From Pseudomonas viridiflava (GTDB lineage: Bacteria > Pseudomonadota > Gammaproteobacteria > Pseudomonadales > Pseudomonadaceae), in the NCBI RefSeq assembly GCF_900590885.1, contig NZ_UUON01000048.1, positions 310,001-374,000 of the forward strand: a DNA stretch of 64,000 nucleotides. Reading direction: 5' to 3'. Positions within the stretch are counted from its first letter, which is position 1; the number at the start of each line of letters is the position of its first letter. The position numbers were made by a program, and so were the translations under genes. The notes beneath the pieces are model-generated. The model was not told where the DNA came from, ran no database searches, and saw only the letters and a list, made by a program, of their open reading frames with translations. Shown one piece after another: positions 38,232 through 48,296 of this stretch.

Positions 38232-39896
38232 ATGGCTCAATACGTATTCACCATGCATCGGCTGGGAAAAGTTGTTCCGCCGAAGCGGGAAATCCTTAAA
38301 AACATTTCGCTGTCCTTCTTCCCTGGCGCCAAGATCGGCGTGCTCGGCCTCAACGGTTCGGGTAAGTCCACGCTGCTGAAGATCATGGCCGGCGTCGACA
38401 CCGAGTTCGAAGGCGAAGCCCGCCCGATGCCTGAACTGAACATCGGCTACCTGCCGCAAGAGCCGATCCTGGACCCGACCAAGACCGTGCGTGAAGTGGT
38501 CGAGGAAGCCGTGGCGGTGATCAAGAACGCCCAGGCTCGCCTTGACGAGGTCTACGCCGCCTACGCCGAAGAAGATGCCGACTTCGACAAACTGGCCGCC
38601 GAACAGGCCAAGCTCGAAGCCATCCTGCAGGCTGGCGACGGTCACAACCTGGAGCGCCAGCTGGAAGTCGCCGCCGACGCGCTGCGCCTGCCGGCTTGGG
38701 ACGCCAAGGTCGAATTCCTGTCCGGTGGTGAAAAGCGCCGTGTGGCCCTGTGCCGCCTGCTGCTGTCGGCTCCCGACATGCTGCTGCTCGATGAACCGAC
38801 CAACCACTTGGACGCCGATTCCGTCGCCTGGCTGGAGCACTTCCTGCACGATTTCCCGGGCACCGTGGTTGCGATCACGCACGACCGCTACTTCCTGGAC
38901 AACGTCGCCGGCTGGATCCTCGAGCTCGACCGTGGCGCCGGTATCCCTTACGAGGGCAACTACTCCGGTTGGCTGGAAGCCAAGTCCGACCGTCTGGCCG
39001 CCGAATCCAAGCAGCAATCGGCCCACGAAAAAGCCATGAAGGAAGAACTGGAGTGGGTGCGCAAAGGCGCCAAGGCCCGCCAGTCCAAATCCAAGGCTCG
39101 TCTGCAACGCTTTGAAGAAATGCAGTCGCAGGAATTCCAGAAGCGCAGCGAAACCAACGAGATCTACATCCCGGCCGGCCCGCGTCTGGGTGACAAGGTT
39201 ATCGAGTTCAAGAACGTTTCCAAAGGTTATGGCGACCGCGTGTTGATCGACAACCTGTCGTTCTCCATGCCAAAAGGCGCGATCGTCGGCGTTATCGGTG
39301 GTAACGGTGCGGGTAAGTCCACACTGTTCCGCATGCTGATGGGCAAGGAAACCCCGGATTCGGGCACCATCGAAGTCGGCGAAACCGTGCAACTGGCCTG
39401 TGTGGACCAGAGCCGCGAAGACCTCGACGGCAGCAAGACGGTGTTCCAGCAGATTTCCGACGGCTCCGACCAGATCCGCATCGGCAACTATGAAATCCCG
39501 TCGCGCACCTATGTCGGCCGTTTCAACTTCAAGGGCGGCGACCAGCAGAAGTTCGTCAAGGACCTGTCCGGTGGTGAGCGCGGTCGCTTGCACCTGGCCC
39601 TGACCCTGAAAGAGGGCGGCAATGTGCTGCTGCTCGACGAACCGTCCAACGACCTCGACGTTGAAACCCTGCGTTCCCTGGAAGAAGCCCTGCTGGACTT
39701 CCCGGGCGCCGCCATTGTGATCTCTCACGATCGGTGGTTCCTTGACCGTGTGGCCACCCACATCCTGGCGTACGAAGACGACTCGCAAGCGGTGTTCTTC
39801 GAAGGCAACTACACCGAGTACGAAGCCGACCGTAAAAAGCGCCTTGGCGATGCTGCTGCCCAACCGCACCGTGTACGCCACAAAAAACTCGCCTGA
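38232..39896 (+). CDS. ettA: Energy-dependent translational throttle protein EttA
   Basis: A 554-residue ABC-F protein with two ATPase domains: Walker A GLNGSGKST and GGNGAGKST, signatures LSGGEKRRVAL and LSGGERGRLHL, and the linker with the basic PtIM arm (LEWVRKGAKARQSKSKARLQRFEE). It binds the ribosomal E site and gates elongation by the ATP/ADP ratio. The start at 38232 gives the family's MAQYVFTMHRLGK N-terminus. Confidence 0.97.
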   Translation: MAQYVFTMHRLGKVVPPKREILKNISLSFFPGAKIGVLGLNGSGKSTLLKIMAGVDTEFEGEARPMPELNIGYLPQEPILDPTKTVREVVEEAVAVIKNAQARLDEVYAAYAEEDADFDKLAAEQAKLEAILQAGDGHNLERQLEVAADALRLPAWDAKVEFLSGGEKRRVALCRLLLSAPDMLLLDEPTNHLDADSVAWLEHFLHDFPGTVVAITHDRYFLDNVAGWILELDRGAGIPYEGNYSGWLEAKSDRLAAESKQQSAHEKAMKEELEWVRKGAKARQSKSKARLQRFEEMQSQEFQKRSETNEIYIPAGPRLGDKVIEFKNVSKGYGDRVLIDNLSFSMPKGAIVGVIGGNGAGKSTLFRMLMGKETPDSGTIEVGETVQLACVDQSREDLDGSKTVFQQISDGSDQIRIGNYEIPSRTYVGRFNFKGGDQQKFVKDLSGGERGRLHLALTLKEGGNVLLLDEPSNDLDVETLRSLEEALLDFPGAAIVISHDRWFLDRVATHILAYEDDSQAVFFEGNYTEYEADRKKRLGDAAAQPHRVRHKKLA

Positions 39897-39910
39897 TCCA
39901 GGTTGGTTTT

Positions 39911-39943
39911 AAAAAAGCGGAGCCTTCGGGCTCCGTTTTTTTT
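39911..39943 (+). terminator. Rho-independent terminator after ettA
   Basis: CGGAGCC, a TTCG tetraloop, and GGCTCCG followed by eight T; a strong hairpin 15 bp after the ettA stop. Confidence 0.93.
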
Positions 39944-39950
39944 GCCTTCA

Positions 39951-39976
39951 ATGTGGGAGGGGGCTTGCCACCGATA
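39951..39976. repeat. Single REP half-unit
   Basis: ATGTGGGAGGGGGCTTGCCA, one arm only, with a G/C change in the stem (GCCACC in place of GCCCCC). It appears to be a decayed or solitary REP. The rest of 39977-40173 is an AT-rich leader for gdhA. Confidence 0.75.
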
Positions 39977-40125
39977 GCTATTTATCTGTTGGTGCATCTG
40001 CCTCATTTGAAATCCCCTTTTAAGTGCATAAACCCCGGTAAAACTGGATACAGTTATATCCAATGCACCATTTAAATTCACAAAAGCGACATTTTGCGCT
40101 TTTCAGGTGCAATCTGAATTGCTAA

Positions 40126-41996
<1,871 letters not shown>

Positions 41997-42065
41997 AGCA
42001 TTCTCCCTCTTGGAGTTTGGGCCATGGTCGCCGCGCATTAGTTTCGATGGATGTCTGAAAGCGAC

Positions 42066-42422
42066 CTATTGCGCGCGATAGGCCCGCGCCGCATCGCGAT
42101 CCTTCTCCTGCTGCCAGGCGCGTTCGCGGTCGTCCCAGTGATTGTCCTTGTAGTCGCGCAACTCTTCGTTCTCACGCATGGCCTTGCATTGGCGAAAGCC
42201 GTCTTCCCAGCCTTCCGCGTAAGTCCGGTCCTTCAGATAACGCGGCACATTCTTGCGAAACTCCCCGCTGATGACTCCTGCCGCCTGACGGCCGCTGCTG
42301 CAACCGTCGTCAAAACCATCGGCAAACGCCGGCGGGTAACCTTTGGCGAGTAAATCCTGATGGGTCGATTGGCAACCCGTCAGCCCCACCACCACACACA
42401 GCAATACCGCAGACCGCCACAT
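42066..42422 (-). CDS. Small lipoprotein
   Basis: A 118-residue protein with lipobox LTGC at residues 14-17 (MWRSAVLLCVVVGLTGCQS). The mature part is charged, with GFDDGCSSGRQAAG and YAEGWEDGFRQCKA, two similar short Gly-x2-Gly-Cys-type segments that may form a disulfide. Conserved lipoproteins of this kind occur in Pseudomonas but I do not know a function. Confidence 0.75.
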   Translation of the reverse strand: MWRSAVLLCVVVGLTGCQSTHQDLLAKGYPPAFADGFDDGCSSGRQAAGVISGEFRKNVPRYLKDRTYAEGWEDGFRQCKAMRENEELRDYKDNHWDDRERAWQQEKDRDAARAYRAQ

Positions 42423-42543
42423 GGCGTACTCCCTGGCCGTTTCACGGCTGATGGAGGAAGTTTAGTCAGGGAATTGTTGGGCTGGTGTGAAAGGCAGGTG
42501 AGAAATCTGTGTGGTGTGGGGACTTTGACTAAACACACAACCA

Positions 42544-42575
42544 AATGTGGGAGGGGGCTTGCCCCCTCCCACATT
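42544..42575. repeat. REP palindrome
   Basis: AATGTGGGAGGGGGC, TT, inverse; a 32-bp palindrome just after the 3' end of the DUF4105 gene. Confidence 0.9.
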
Positions 42576-42602
42576 GGAACTGTGTTTGGTTTTAGGGCCG
42601 GG

Positions 42603-44456
42603 CTAGTAGTGATACCACTTCACCTCAAGCATCACTTCATTCACCGGCGTCGACAGATGGCTGTACTCGCGCTGGGCGCTCAGGCGCAGGCCGAGGTTGC
42701 GGGACAGTTCCCATTGCTGGTTCAGGCTGATGCTGCGGCGCACTTCGCCGTTGGTGAAGAAGTCGCCCTTGGCTTCCAGGCTGAGGTTGCCCAGTGGGTT
42801 TTTCCACAGCACGCCGGTGTTGAAGCCAGCCGCCGGGGAGATGGCTTCGCTGAAGTCGTTGTTGTGTTCCACGCGCACGGTGCCGAGGGCGAAGCCGAGC
42901 ATGTCGTCGCGCAGTTGCCAGGTGCCGCCGGCGCCGCCGTTGACGTGGGCGACCAGGGTTTCGTCGTCGTGTTTGCCGGGGACGCGCTCCAGGCCGCCGG
43001 TGACTTGCCAGGACCATGGCTGCAGCAAGGCGTTGCGCGGGGTCAGGGAGCGGATGGTGGCCAGGTCCAGTTGCTGCAGTTGCCAGTGGTTGCCTTCGTA
43101 CTGGCGCAGTTTCATCTGCAAGATTTCGATCTGCGCGCCGAGGGGGAAGCCTTCGGCGTTGTCGTTGAGGTCGTGGTAGGCCATGCGCAGGCCGTATTCG
43201 CCGAAGGCTTTATCGCCTCGGGTGCCGATGCCGGCTTGCCAGGTGCGTGATTCGTGGCCGTTTTCCGGCAGGCCGGGCGGGGTGATCTTGAGGTCGGGCG
43301 CCGGGTTCTGGTTGATCGCGCGCAGCAGTTCGAAGCTGCGCTGGGAGCGCGCGGTGTCGCGCTCCAGGCCATTGGCGCGGTAGCGGCCAAGGCGGTAGGC
43401 GGCGTCGATGATCAGCGCCTGGCGCTCGCGGGGCAGGGCTTTGAACGCGGGCTCCTGCAGCTGCTTCTGGTCGTCGCTGACCTTCAATACCCATTGCTGC
43501 TCATCGCCGTCCAGCGGCTTGGCGCGTTCCAGCAGCTCGCGTTCACGGGACGGGCGATAGTCGATTTTCTCTACCAGGCCCGCGTCTTTCACAGCTTTAA
43601 CCGTGTCGGTGGGGATGGCGGTCAGCGGAAATTGTTCGGTCAGGCGCAGGCCCGGGCGGGCCACTTGCAGCAACTCGAGCAGGCGATAGGAGCAGTTTTC
43701 GTCGAAGAAGAAGTAGTCGAACTGGATCTGCTTGAGTTCCCACACGTGCTCGACCATGCGCTTGGTCTCGACTTCGGTGAGGTTCAGGCGGTATTCCCAC
43801 AGGTCACGGTTTTCGAGGCTACGGTATTCCGAGAGTTTTTCCTGGTAGGGCACCAGGGCGAACAGGCCGGGGTAGCCGCCCATCAGGCCTTTCCAGGCGT
43901 AGAGGATGCTGTTGTCGGAGCCTTCGATATAGGCGCCGAAGTTGATCGCATAGCTGAGCAGGGCAGTGTTGTTGCTTTGCACGTCGGCCTGGTCGATACG
44001 CAGCAGGGTGTGGCCGAACATTGACGACGGACTGTTGAGGTAGGCCGCCGGGAAAATCATCACCGCGCTATGGGGCGCGACATCCTTGAACCATTGGGTG
44101 AATTCCTTGCACTCCAGCGCGGGCAGGTCGGTCAGGTTCAACTGTGCCTTGAGCCAGCGGGTACGTGCGGGGTAAACGCATTGGGCGTGTTTTTCACCCA
44201 GGCTGGCCGGTGCGTAGAGCGCATCAACGGTGGCCTTGAGTTCGGCGTCGGGGTGGTGGGCACCATCGGCGGCGAGAAAGAATTTGGTGTCGCTGACATA
44301 GCTGCGCCAGCCGCTGAACTTGCCGGCTTCGTAGTGGCCCAGGGATAACCAGAACGGGTCGTTGGCCAATTGCTGCAAACGTTGATCATCAAGATGCGGT
44401 GCCGCATACAGCGGGGCGCAAGCGAAGAGTGCCAGCCAGGCAAAGCGTTTGAGCAT
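42603..44456 (-). CDS. Periplasmic DUF4105 (Lnb-type) protein
   Basis: A 617-residue protein with a signal peptide ending PLYAA. The central part, about residues 110-330, is a DUF4105 domain: MIFPAAYLNSPSSMFGHTLLRI with the conserved Ser-Ser-Met-Phe-Gly-His, and FFFDENCSYRLLELL with the conserved Asn-Cys. This is an NlpC/P60-like Cys-His arrangement. The C-terminal half is beta-strand-rich. The family is thought to be membrane-associated hydrolases. A DUF3015 gene lies upstream, separated by a terminator. Confidence 0.82.
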   Translation of the reverse strand: MLKRFAWLALFACAPLYAAPHLDDQRLQQLANDPFWLSLGHYEAGKFSGWRSYVSDTKFFLAADGAHHPDAELKATVDALYAPASLGEKHAQCVYPARTRWLKAQLNLTDLPALECKEFTQWFKDVAPHSAVMIFPAAYLNSPSSMFGHTLLRIDQADVQSNNTALLSYAINFGAYIEGSDNSILYAWKGLMGGYPGLFALVPYQEKLSEYRSLENRDLWEYRLNLTEVETKRMVEHVWELKQIQFDYFFFDENCSYRLLELLQVARPGLRLTEQFPLTAIPTDTVKAVKDAGLVEKIDYRPSRERELLERAKPLDGDEQQWVLKVSDDQKQLQEPAFKALPRERQALIIDAAYRLGRYRANGLERDTARSQRSFELLRAINQNPAPDLKITPPGLPENGHESRTWQAGIGTRGDKAFGEYGLRMAYHDLNDNAEGFPLGAQIEILQMKLRQYEGNHWQLQQLDLATIRSLTPRNALLQPWSWQVTGGLERVPGKHDDETLVAHVNGGAGGTWQLRDDMLGFALGTVRVEHNNDFSEAISPAAGFNTGVLWKNPLGNLSLEAKGDFFTNGEVRRSISLNQQWELSRNLGLRLSAQREYSHLSTPVNEVMLEVKWYHY

Positions 44457-44510
44457 AGGGGCAACTTAGGTCGGTAAAAAAGTGAGACCCAAAGGGGAGG
44501 CGGGTCCAAA

Positions 44511-44540
44511 AGTTAAAACCCGCGCCTCGAAAGGCGCGGG
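44511..44540 (-). terminator. Terminator of the DUF3015 gene
   Basis: On the minus strand CCCGCGCC and GGCGCGGG pair around TTTCGA and are followed by TTTTAA. It lies just after the DUF3015 stop and before the DUF4105 start. Confidence 0.85.
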
Positions 44541-44549
44541 CGGTAGAGC

Positions 44550-45041
44550 TTAAGCCTGGGTGCTAGCGTATTTCGCCAGGCGGGCATCACTTTTCAGTAC
44601 AGCCAGGGTGTTGTTGTGCACGTCGTCAGCGGTCACGTCAGCTTTGCTGAAGATCTGCTGGAAGTGCTCGTGGGTCACGGCCGCGAAGTGCTCGCGATCT
44701 TCCGGCGCCACGCCCAGTACCACGGCGTAGGTGGTCAGCGCTTCGCCATTGCCCTTGGCCATGTCTTCGGACAGCTCGTTCATCATGCCATTCATGGCAA
44801 TCCAGGACTTGCCGCCGTAGGTCAGCGCGCTGTTGGTGCTGCAACCGTTGGTGCCCGAGGTCATGCCGAAGGTGGCGTTGCCCGAGGTGCCGTTGGTGGT
44901 GGAAGCCAGGAAGTGCGCTGGAGTACCGCGCTGGCCTTCGAACAACATGTTGCCCCAACCGCAGTTCGGGCCGCCTGGTGCTTCAGCCATTGCATTGAGG
45001 GAGACGACGGTGAAGAGAGTACCGAGAAGGATCCGTTTCAT
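44550..45041 (-). CDS. Periplasmic DUF3015 protein
   Basis: A 163-residue protein with a signal peptide (MKRILLGTLFTVVSLNAMA). The mature N-terminus GPNCGWGNMLFEGQRGTPAHFLA and later TSGTNGCSTN fit DUF3015, a proteobacterial family of unknown function. DUF3015 and DUF4105 genes being adjacent suggests related envelope roles. The 267-bp gap upstream, shared with the divergent protease gene, contains no gene. Confidence 0.88.
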   Translation of the reverse strand: MKRILLGTLFTVVSLNAMAEAPGGPNCGWGNMLFEGQRGTPAHFLASTTNGTSGNATFGMTSGTNGCSTNSALTYGGKSWIAMNGMMNELSEDMAKGNGEALTTYAVVLGVAPEDREHFAAVTHEHFQQIFSKADVTADDVHNNTLAVLKSDARLAKYASTQA

Positions 45042-45308
45042 AGCTTTGTTCTCTTTGTGTGCAAACCAATGGACAAGGGTTCAGGCGCGTCGTAGCGCCC
45101 TAGGGGCCAGTTATTAGTCCAACCCGCGCAGTTTGGAGTTTAGGCACGTTCCAAGGGTTCCGTGTGTTTTTATAAAACAATTGGTGTTGTCGCGATTTTT
45201 TTGCCGGACGCATTCCGTGGCTACGCTTTCCCAAAGGCTCACCTTGCCAGAGCGCGCAAGGGGGAGCCAGAATGCCGTCATCTGCCCCGCCTGATGTAAG
45301 GAAGCCCG

Positions 45309-47747
45309 ATGCCTGATCCTGTTGCTGCCAGCTTGCGTCTAGCGCCCGAAGCGCTGACTCGCCCTTTCTCCGCTGAACAGTTCAGCTTCTCGACCACCAA
45401 TGATTTGGAGCCCTTTCGCGGTGTGCTTGGCCAGGAACGCGCAGTAGAAGCGTTGCAGTTTGGTGTGGCCATGCCACGCCCCGGTTACAACGTGTTTGTC
45501 ATGGGCGAGCCCGGCACCGGCCGCTTTTCGTTCGTCAAACGCTACCTGAAGGCCGAAGGCAAGCGCCTGCAGACCCCGGCGGATTGGGTCTACGTCAACA
45601 ATTTTGATGAGCCGCGCGAACCCCGCGCCCTGGAATTACCCGGCGGCGCTGCAGCCGCGTTCATCGCCGATATCAATGGCCTGGTCGACAACCTGGTCGC
45701 GACCTTCCCGGCGGTGTTCGAACACCCCACCTACCAGCAGCGCAAAAGCGCCATCGACCGCGCCTTCAACCAGCGTTACGACAAGGCCCTGGACGTGATC
45801 GAGCGCCTGGCCCTGGAAAAGGACGTGGCGCTGTACCGCGACAGCACCAACATCGCCTTCACCCCAATGCTCGACGGCAAGGCGCTGGATGAAGCCGAGT
45901 TTTCGCAGCTGCCGGAAGCCGATCGCGAGCGCTTTCACACGGATATTTCCGAACTGGAAGAACGCCTCAACGAAGAGCTCGCGAGCCTGCCGCAGTGGAA
46001 GCGTGAGTCGAACAACCAGCTTCGCCAGTTCAACGAAGAAACCATCACCCTGGCCCTACAGCCTTTGCTCGCGCCGCTGTCGGAAAAGTACGCGGAAAAC
46101 GCCGCCGTCTGCGGTTACCTGCAAGCCATGCAGGTGTACCTGCTGAAAACCGTGGTGGAGCAATTGGTGGACGACGCCAAGACCGACGCCCAGGCCCGCA
46201 AACTGCTTGAGGAGCAATACTGCCCGAGCCTGGTGGTGGGCCACCCGGTCAACGGCGGCGCGCCGGTGGTGTTTGAACCGCACCCGACCTACGACAACCT
46301 GTTCGGCCGCATCGAATACAGCACCGACCAGGGCGCGCTCTACACCACCTATCGCCAGCTGCGCCCCGGCGCGTTGCACCGTGCCAATGGCGGCTTCCTG
46401 ATTCTCGAAGCCGAGAAAATGCTCAGCGAACCCTTTGTGTGGGACGCCCTCAAGCGCTCCCTGCAATCGCGCAAACTGAAGATGGAATCGCCGCTCGGCG
46501 AGCTGGGCCGCCTGGCCACCGTGACCCTCAACCCGCAGATGATTCCGTTGCAGGTCAAAGTGATCATCATCGGTTCGCGCCAGCTGTACTACGCGCTACA
46601 GGACGCCGATCCGGACTTCCAGGAGATGTTCCGCGTACTGGTGGACTTCGACGAAGACATCCCGATGGTCGACGAAAGCCTGGAGCAGTTTGCGCAGTTG
46701 CTCAAAACCCGTACGTCGGAAGAAGGCATGGCGCCGCTGACCTCGGACGCGGTGGCGCGGCTGGCTACTTACAGCGCACGCCTGGCGGAGCACCAGGGGC
46801 GTTTGTCGGCGCGCATCGGCGACCTGTTCCAGTTGGTGAGCGAGGCGGACTTTATCCGCCATCTGGCGGGCGACGAGATGACCGACGCCGGCCACATCGA
46901 ACGCGCGCTCAAGGCCAAGGCCACGCGCACCGGGCGTGTGTCGGCGCGGATTCTCGACGACATGCTCGCCGGAGTGATCTTGATCGACACCGCCGGTGCA
47001 GCAGTGGGCAAGTGCAACGGGCTGACGGTGCTGGAAGTCGGCGACTCGGCCTTCGGCGTGCCGGCGCGGATTTCCGCCACGGTGTACCCGGGCGGCAGCG
47101 GCATTGTCGACATCGAGCGCGAAGTTAACCTGGGCCAGCCGATTCACTCCAAGGGCGTGATGATCCTCACCGGGTACCTGGGCAGCCGTTATGCCCAGGA
47201 ATTCCCGCTGGCGATTTCGGCCAGTATCGCGCTGGAACAGTCCTACGGCTACGTGGACGGTGACAGCGCGTCCCTGGGCGAGGCGTGCACCTTGATTTCG
47301 GCGTTGTCGAAAACCCCGCTCAAGCAGTGCTTTGCCATTACCGGCTCGATCAACCAGTTTGGTGAAGTGCAGGCGGTGGGCGGGGTCAACGAGAAGATCG
47401 AAGGCTTCTTCCGCCTCTGCGAAGCACGCGGGTTGACGGGCGAACAAGGCGCGATCATTCCCCAGGCCAACGTCGCCACGCTGATGCTGGATGAGAAGGT
47501 GCTGCAGGCCGTGCGCGCCGGGCAGTTCCACATCTATGCGGTGCGCCAGGCGGACGAGGCGTTGAGCCTGCTGGTGGGCGAGGACGCCGGTGAGCCGGAC
47601 GCCGAGGGGCAGTTCCCGGAAGGTACGGTGAATGCGCGAGTGGTCGAGCGTTTGCGCGCGATTGCCGAGATGATCAGCGAGGAAGACCTCAAGGAAGCGG
47701 AAAAAGAGCTGGCGCAGGCGGCGCTGGCCGAAGCCAAGCCTACCTGA
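45309..47747 (+). CDS. asrA: Lon-like ATP-dependent protease, AsrA type
   Basis: An 812-residue member of the Lon-related family like P. aeruginosa PA0779 (AsrA), which helps trigger the heat-shock response to tobramycin. The AAA region has GEPGTGRFSF, a Walker A with Arg and Phe where Lys and Ser/Thr are usual, and GGFLILEAEKML. The C-terminal proteolytic domain keeps a Ser in DGDSASLGEACTL and a Lys in GGVNEKIEGFF as the dyad. It has no N-terminal Lon substrate domain. The symbol rests on resemblance and I am moderately sure. Confidence 0.8.
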   Translation: MPDPVAASLRLAPEALTRPFSAEQFSFSTTNDLEPFRGVLGQERAVEALQFGVAMPRPGYNVFVMGEPGTGRFSFVKRYLKAEGKRLQTPADWVYVNNFDEPREPRALELPGGAAAAFIADINGLVDNLVATFPAVFEHPTYQQRKSAIDRAFNQRYDKALDVIERLALEKDVALYRDSTNIAFTPMLDGKALDEAEFSQLPEADRERFHTDISELEERLNEELASLPQWKRESNNQLRQFNEETITLALQPLLAPLSEKYAENAAVCGYLQAMQVYLLKTVVEQLVDDAKTDAQARKLLEEQYCPSLVVGHPVNGGAPVVFEPHPTYDNLFGRIEYSTDQGALYTTYRQLRPGALHRANGGFLILEAEKMLSEPFVWDALKRSLQSRKLKMESPLGELGRLATVTLNPQMIPLQVKVIIIGSRQLYYALQDADPDFQEMFRVLVDFDEDIPMVDESLEQFAQLLKTRTSEEGMAPLTSDAVARLATYSARLAEHQGRLSARIGDLFQLVSEADFIRHLAGDEMTDAGHIERALKAKATRTGRVSARILDDMLAGVILIDTAGAAVGKCNGLTVLEVGDSAFGVPARISATVYPGGSGIVDIEREVNLGQPIHSKGVMILTGYLGSRYAQEFPLAISASIALEQSYGYVDGDSASLGEACTLISALSKTPLKQCFAITGSINQFGEVQAVGGVNEKIEGFFRLCEARGLTGEQGAIIPQANVATLMLDEKVLQAVRAGQFHIYAVRQADEALSLLVGEDAGEPDAEGQFPEGTVNARVVERLRAIAEMISEEDLKEAEKELAQAALAEAKPT

Positions 47748-47762
47748 GGGCAAAGCTCATGG

Positions 47763-47786
47763 GGTGAGCGGGCAAGCCCGCTCACC
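47763..47786. repeat. Palindromic hairpin after the protease gene
   Basis: GGTGAGCGGGC, AA, GCCCGCTCACC; a 24-bp perfect palindrome of a different sequence from the GTGGGAGG REPs. It may be another REP class or a terminator lacking a T tract. Confidence 0.7.
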
Positions 47787-47972
47787 CTAGGGTTGGCGAT
47801 TCTGCCAATAAATTGGCTGGGTTATAGCGACGACTGCCGTTGGTCCCTACAGCCTTGGTTCGCCGGGTTTTTCTTCTATTCTCAGCTCAAGGGATATCCA
47901 CAGGAGTCGCTGGATAGAGACAGCCTCGCCCTATGAGTGGGGCTGAACACCGAACTAACGAGGGTCGCCGCC

Positions 47973-48290
47973 ATGCCGCGCAACCTTTGCCTTACCCGCC
48001 AGTGCTTTGGCCTGGTCACCCGTATCGAATGTTCCATTCGCCCTCTCGCGGGGGATAACGGGATGTGGACGTTGTTGTTTGCCGCCGGCATGTCGGGTGA
48101 GCAGCCTTCCACCATCAAGTCCCAGGGCCCGTTTCCAGGCCCCGTCGCAGCAGAAACCATTCTGGGCTCCATCGTCGATAGCTTGACGATGCACGGCTAC
48201 GAGCAACTGGATGACCCACAGATCTGGTGCCTGCACATGCAGGCCCATCTGCGTCAGCTCAACGGCCACCATGAGCCGTTGGCGCTGTAG
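47973..48290 (+). CDS. Conserved small protein, function unknown
   Basis: A 105-residue protein starting MPRNLCLTRQCFGLVTRIECS, after GAGGG. It has no signal peptide or membrane segment. The C-terminus has CLHMQAHLRQLNG. I do not recognise a family. A start 36 bp upstream is possible but has no ribosome site. Confidence 0.6.
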   Translation: MPRNLCLTRQCFGLVTRIECSIRPLAGDNGMWTLLFAAGMSGEQPSTIKSQGPFPGPVAAETILGSIVDSLTMHGYEQLDDPQIWCLHMQAHLRQLNGHHEPLAL

Positions 48291-48296
48291 GCGTGG

